64,000 nt of DNA from Pseudoxanthomonas sp. Root65 (lineage in GTDB: Bacteria; Pseudomonadota; Gammaproteobacteria; Xanthomonadales; Xanthomonadaceae), in the NCBI RefSeq assembly GCF_001427635.1, contig NZ_LMHA01000002.1, positions 434,001 to 498,000 of the forward strand. The letters run 5' to 3'. This document shows, one piece after another, positions 63,124 through 64,000 of the stretch. The first letter of the stretch is position 1. Each line of letters starts with the position of its first letter. A program made the position numbers and the translations under genes. The notes under the pieces were generated by a model, which worked only from the letters and a program-made list of their open reading frames with translations, did not search any database and was not told the origin of the DNA.

Positions 63124-63151
63124 AAGTTATATCTAAAGCAAGGGTGGTCCG

Positions 63152-63463
63152 ATGTCCTTGAAGCAACGCGAACTGGAACAGCTGCGCGCCAGCGCCGCAG
63201 ATGCCGCGGCGTTGATGCGGGCACTGGGTCATGACGGCCGGCTGCTGGTCCTGTGCACCCTGGTCGCGCAGGGCGAGTGTAGTGCCGGCGAACTGGCGCA
63301 GCAGGTCGGGCTGAGCCCGTCCGCGTTGTCGCAGCATCTGGCCAGGATGCGCGAGGACGGGCTGGTCGACAGTCGCCGCGAGGCCCAGAGCATTCATTAC
63401 CGCATCGTCGAGCCTCGCGTGGCGCGGGTCGTGGCGCTGTTGAAGGACCTGTATTGCCCATGA
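63152..63463 (+). CDS. bigR: ArsR-family sulfide/persulfide sensor (BigR/SqrR-like)
   Basis: A 103-residue winged-helix repressor. The HTH is ECSAGELAQQVGLSPSALSQ followed by HLARMREDGLVDSRREAQS and the wing IHYRIV. Cysteines 35 (LVLCTLV) and 102 (LYCP) match in position the redox pair of BigR/SqrR that forms a tri- or tetrasulfide bridge on exposure to persulfide. Cys43 is extra. It is divergent from blh and followed after 10 bp by the rhodanese gene. Confidence 0.88.
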   Translation: MSLKQRELEQLRASAADAAALMRALGHDGRLLVLCTLVAQGECSAGELAQQVGLSPSALSQHLARMREDGLVDSRREAQSIHYRIVEPRVARVVALLKDLYCP

Positions 63464-63473
63464 GGAGGCACCC

Positions 63474-63995
63474 ATGACGATTCCTTCGATTTCACCCGAA
63501 CAGGCCCGGGCGCTGTTGGCCGACGGCGCGGTGCTGGTGGACATCCGCAACCACGACGAACACGCGCGCGAACACATCCCGGGCGCCGTGCTGTGGCTGG
63601 TCTCGCAGCCGGCGGTGCCTTTGCCGAAGGGCGCGGCGAAGACGGTGGTCTTCCATTGCCGTTCCGGTGCACGCACGCAGGCGAACGCCGCCAGGCTGGC
63701 CGCTGCGGCGGGCTGCGACGCGTTCCTGCTGTCCGGCGGACTGGACGCCTGGAAGCGGGCCGGCCTGCCGGTAAAGCAGGACCGTCGCCAGCCGATCGAA
63801 CTGATGCGGCAGGTGCAGATCGCCGCCGGTTCGATGGTATTGACGGGCGTGGTGATCGCAGCCACGTTGTCGCCCTATGGCGTGCTGCTGTCCGGTTTCG
63901 TCGGCGCGGGGCTGGTGTTCGCCGGTGTCAGCGGCTTCTGCGGCATGGCGCGCCTGCTGGCGTGGATGCCCTGGAACCGCCGCACAGTGCCATGA
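63474..63995 (+). CDS. Rhodanese domain with C-terminal DUF2892 membrane region
   Basis: A 173-residue protein. The rhodanese domain (about 1-105) has VLVDIRNHDEHAREHIPGA and the active-site loop HCRSGARTQ (Cys62). Two membrane helices (about 117-163; GSMVLTGVVIAATL, SGFVGAGLVFAGVSGFCGMA) form a DUF2892 region. It transfers sulfane sulfur at the membrane and belongs to the same sulfide-detoxification unit as blh and bigR. GAGGAGG precedes ATG 63474. The stop lies five bases before the window end; the next gene is outside. Confidence 0.9.
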   Translation: MTIPSISPEQARALLADGAVLVDIRNHDEHAREHIPGAVLWLVSQPAVPLPKGAAKTVVFHCRSGARTQANAARLAAAAGCDAFLLSGGLDAWKRAGLPVKQDRRQPIELMRQVQIAAGSMVLTGVVIAATLSPYGVLLSGFVGAGLVFAGVSGFCGMARLLAWMPWNRRTVP

Positions 63996-64000
63996 TCCCC

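Overview
The window is a chromosomal segment of a high-GC gammaproteobacterium of the family Xanthomonadaceae, most like Pseudoxanthomonas, Xanthomonas or Stenotrophomonas. The evidence is gene order and protein resemblance recalled from these genera: mucD-lepA-lepB-DUF4845-rnc-era-recO, a desT/desCB locus, a bigR-type locus, and family-typical intergenic palindromes (GTGGGAGCGACGTAAGTCGC and CCCTCACCCCAACCCCTCTC types). No species can be fixed from sequence alone. No prophage, integrase, transposase or CRISPR array was seen. Most of the window is ordinary core chromosome.

Layout. 1-6.8 kb: envelope protease, LepA, signal peptidase, RNase III, Era and RecO in one direction, ending tail-to-tail on an orphan receiver-Hpt protein. 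7.6-11.3 kb: rlmD, a CYTH protein, and a DUF2256 mini-protein coupled to an FeS-type photolyase. 11.4-14.1 kb: nagZ-hpt-mtnP (muropeptide recycling and purine salvage) with overlapping start and stop codons, then a cold-shock gene. 14.1-17.9 kb: FAD monooxygenase, aidB, L,D-transpeptidase. 17.9-20.9 kb: desT repressor divergent from desC-desB, the unsaturated fatty acid system. 20.9-25.2 kb (minus strand): ABC exporter, and an ECF sigma/anti-sigma-like/YigZ operon. 25.4-28.3 kb: a GAF-GAF-GGDEF-EAL protein. 28.3-32.4 kb (minus strand): a secreted hypothetical, a vWA lipoprotein, rraB and xseA. 32.5-36.6 kb: a putative metal or siderophore uptake group (Asp-box lipoprotein, DUF2946, TonB-dependent receptor). 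37.3-39.1 kb: a RegA/RegB-type redox two-component pair. 39.2-41.1 kb: ispG and a PAP2 phosphatase. 41.2-44.6 kb: a PAE/Notum-like secreted hydrolase with a helical membrane partner, and a DedA-rhodanese fusion. 44.7-48.4 kb: an FHA-GGDEF cyclase divergent from a Ser/Thr kinase with TPRs. 48.4-53.6 kb (minus strand): EamA transporter, murB, pyrD, DUF4190 and an ALDH7 dehydrogenase. 53.9-60.3 kb: tRNA-Arg(CCU), an acetyltransferase, and thrL-thrABC. 60.4-64 kb: two more L,D-transpeptidases, then a sulfide/persulfide response locus (blh divergent from bigR and a rhodanese).

The most unusual feature is at 59.8-60.33 kb. The last ~63 bp of thrC plus a REP palindrome pair recur three times with an exact 200-bp period, a tandem amplification of a gene tail with its adjoining repeat. 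Other points of interest are a thr leader peptide with mutually exclusive RNA stems and no U-run terminator, an apparent 24-bp in-frame insertion in rlmD, TonB-receptor-like 'LDxhxVTGxRhR' motifs in two proteins that are not receptors, and a kinase/FHA-cyclase pair that could link Ser/Thr phosphorylation to c-di-GMP.
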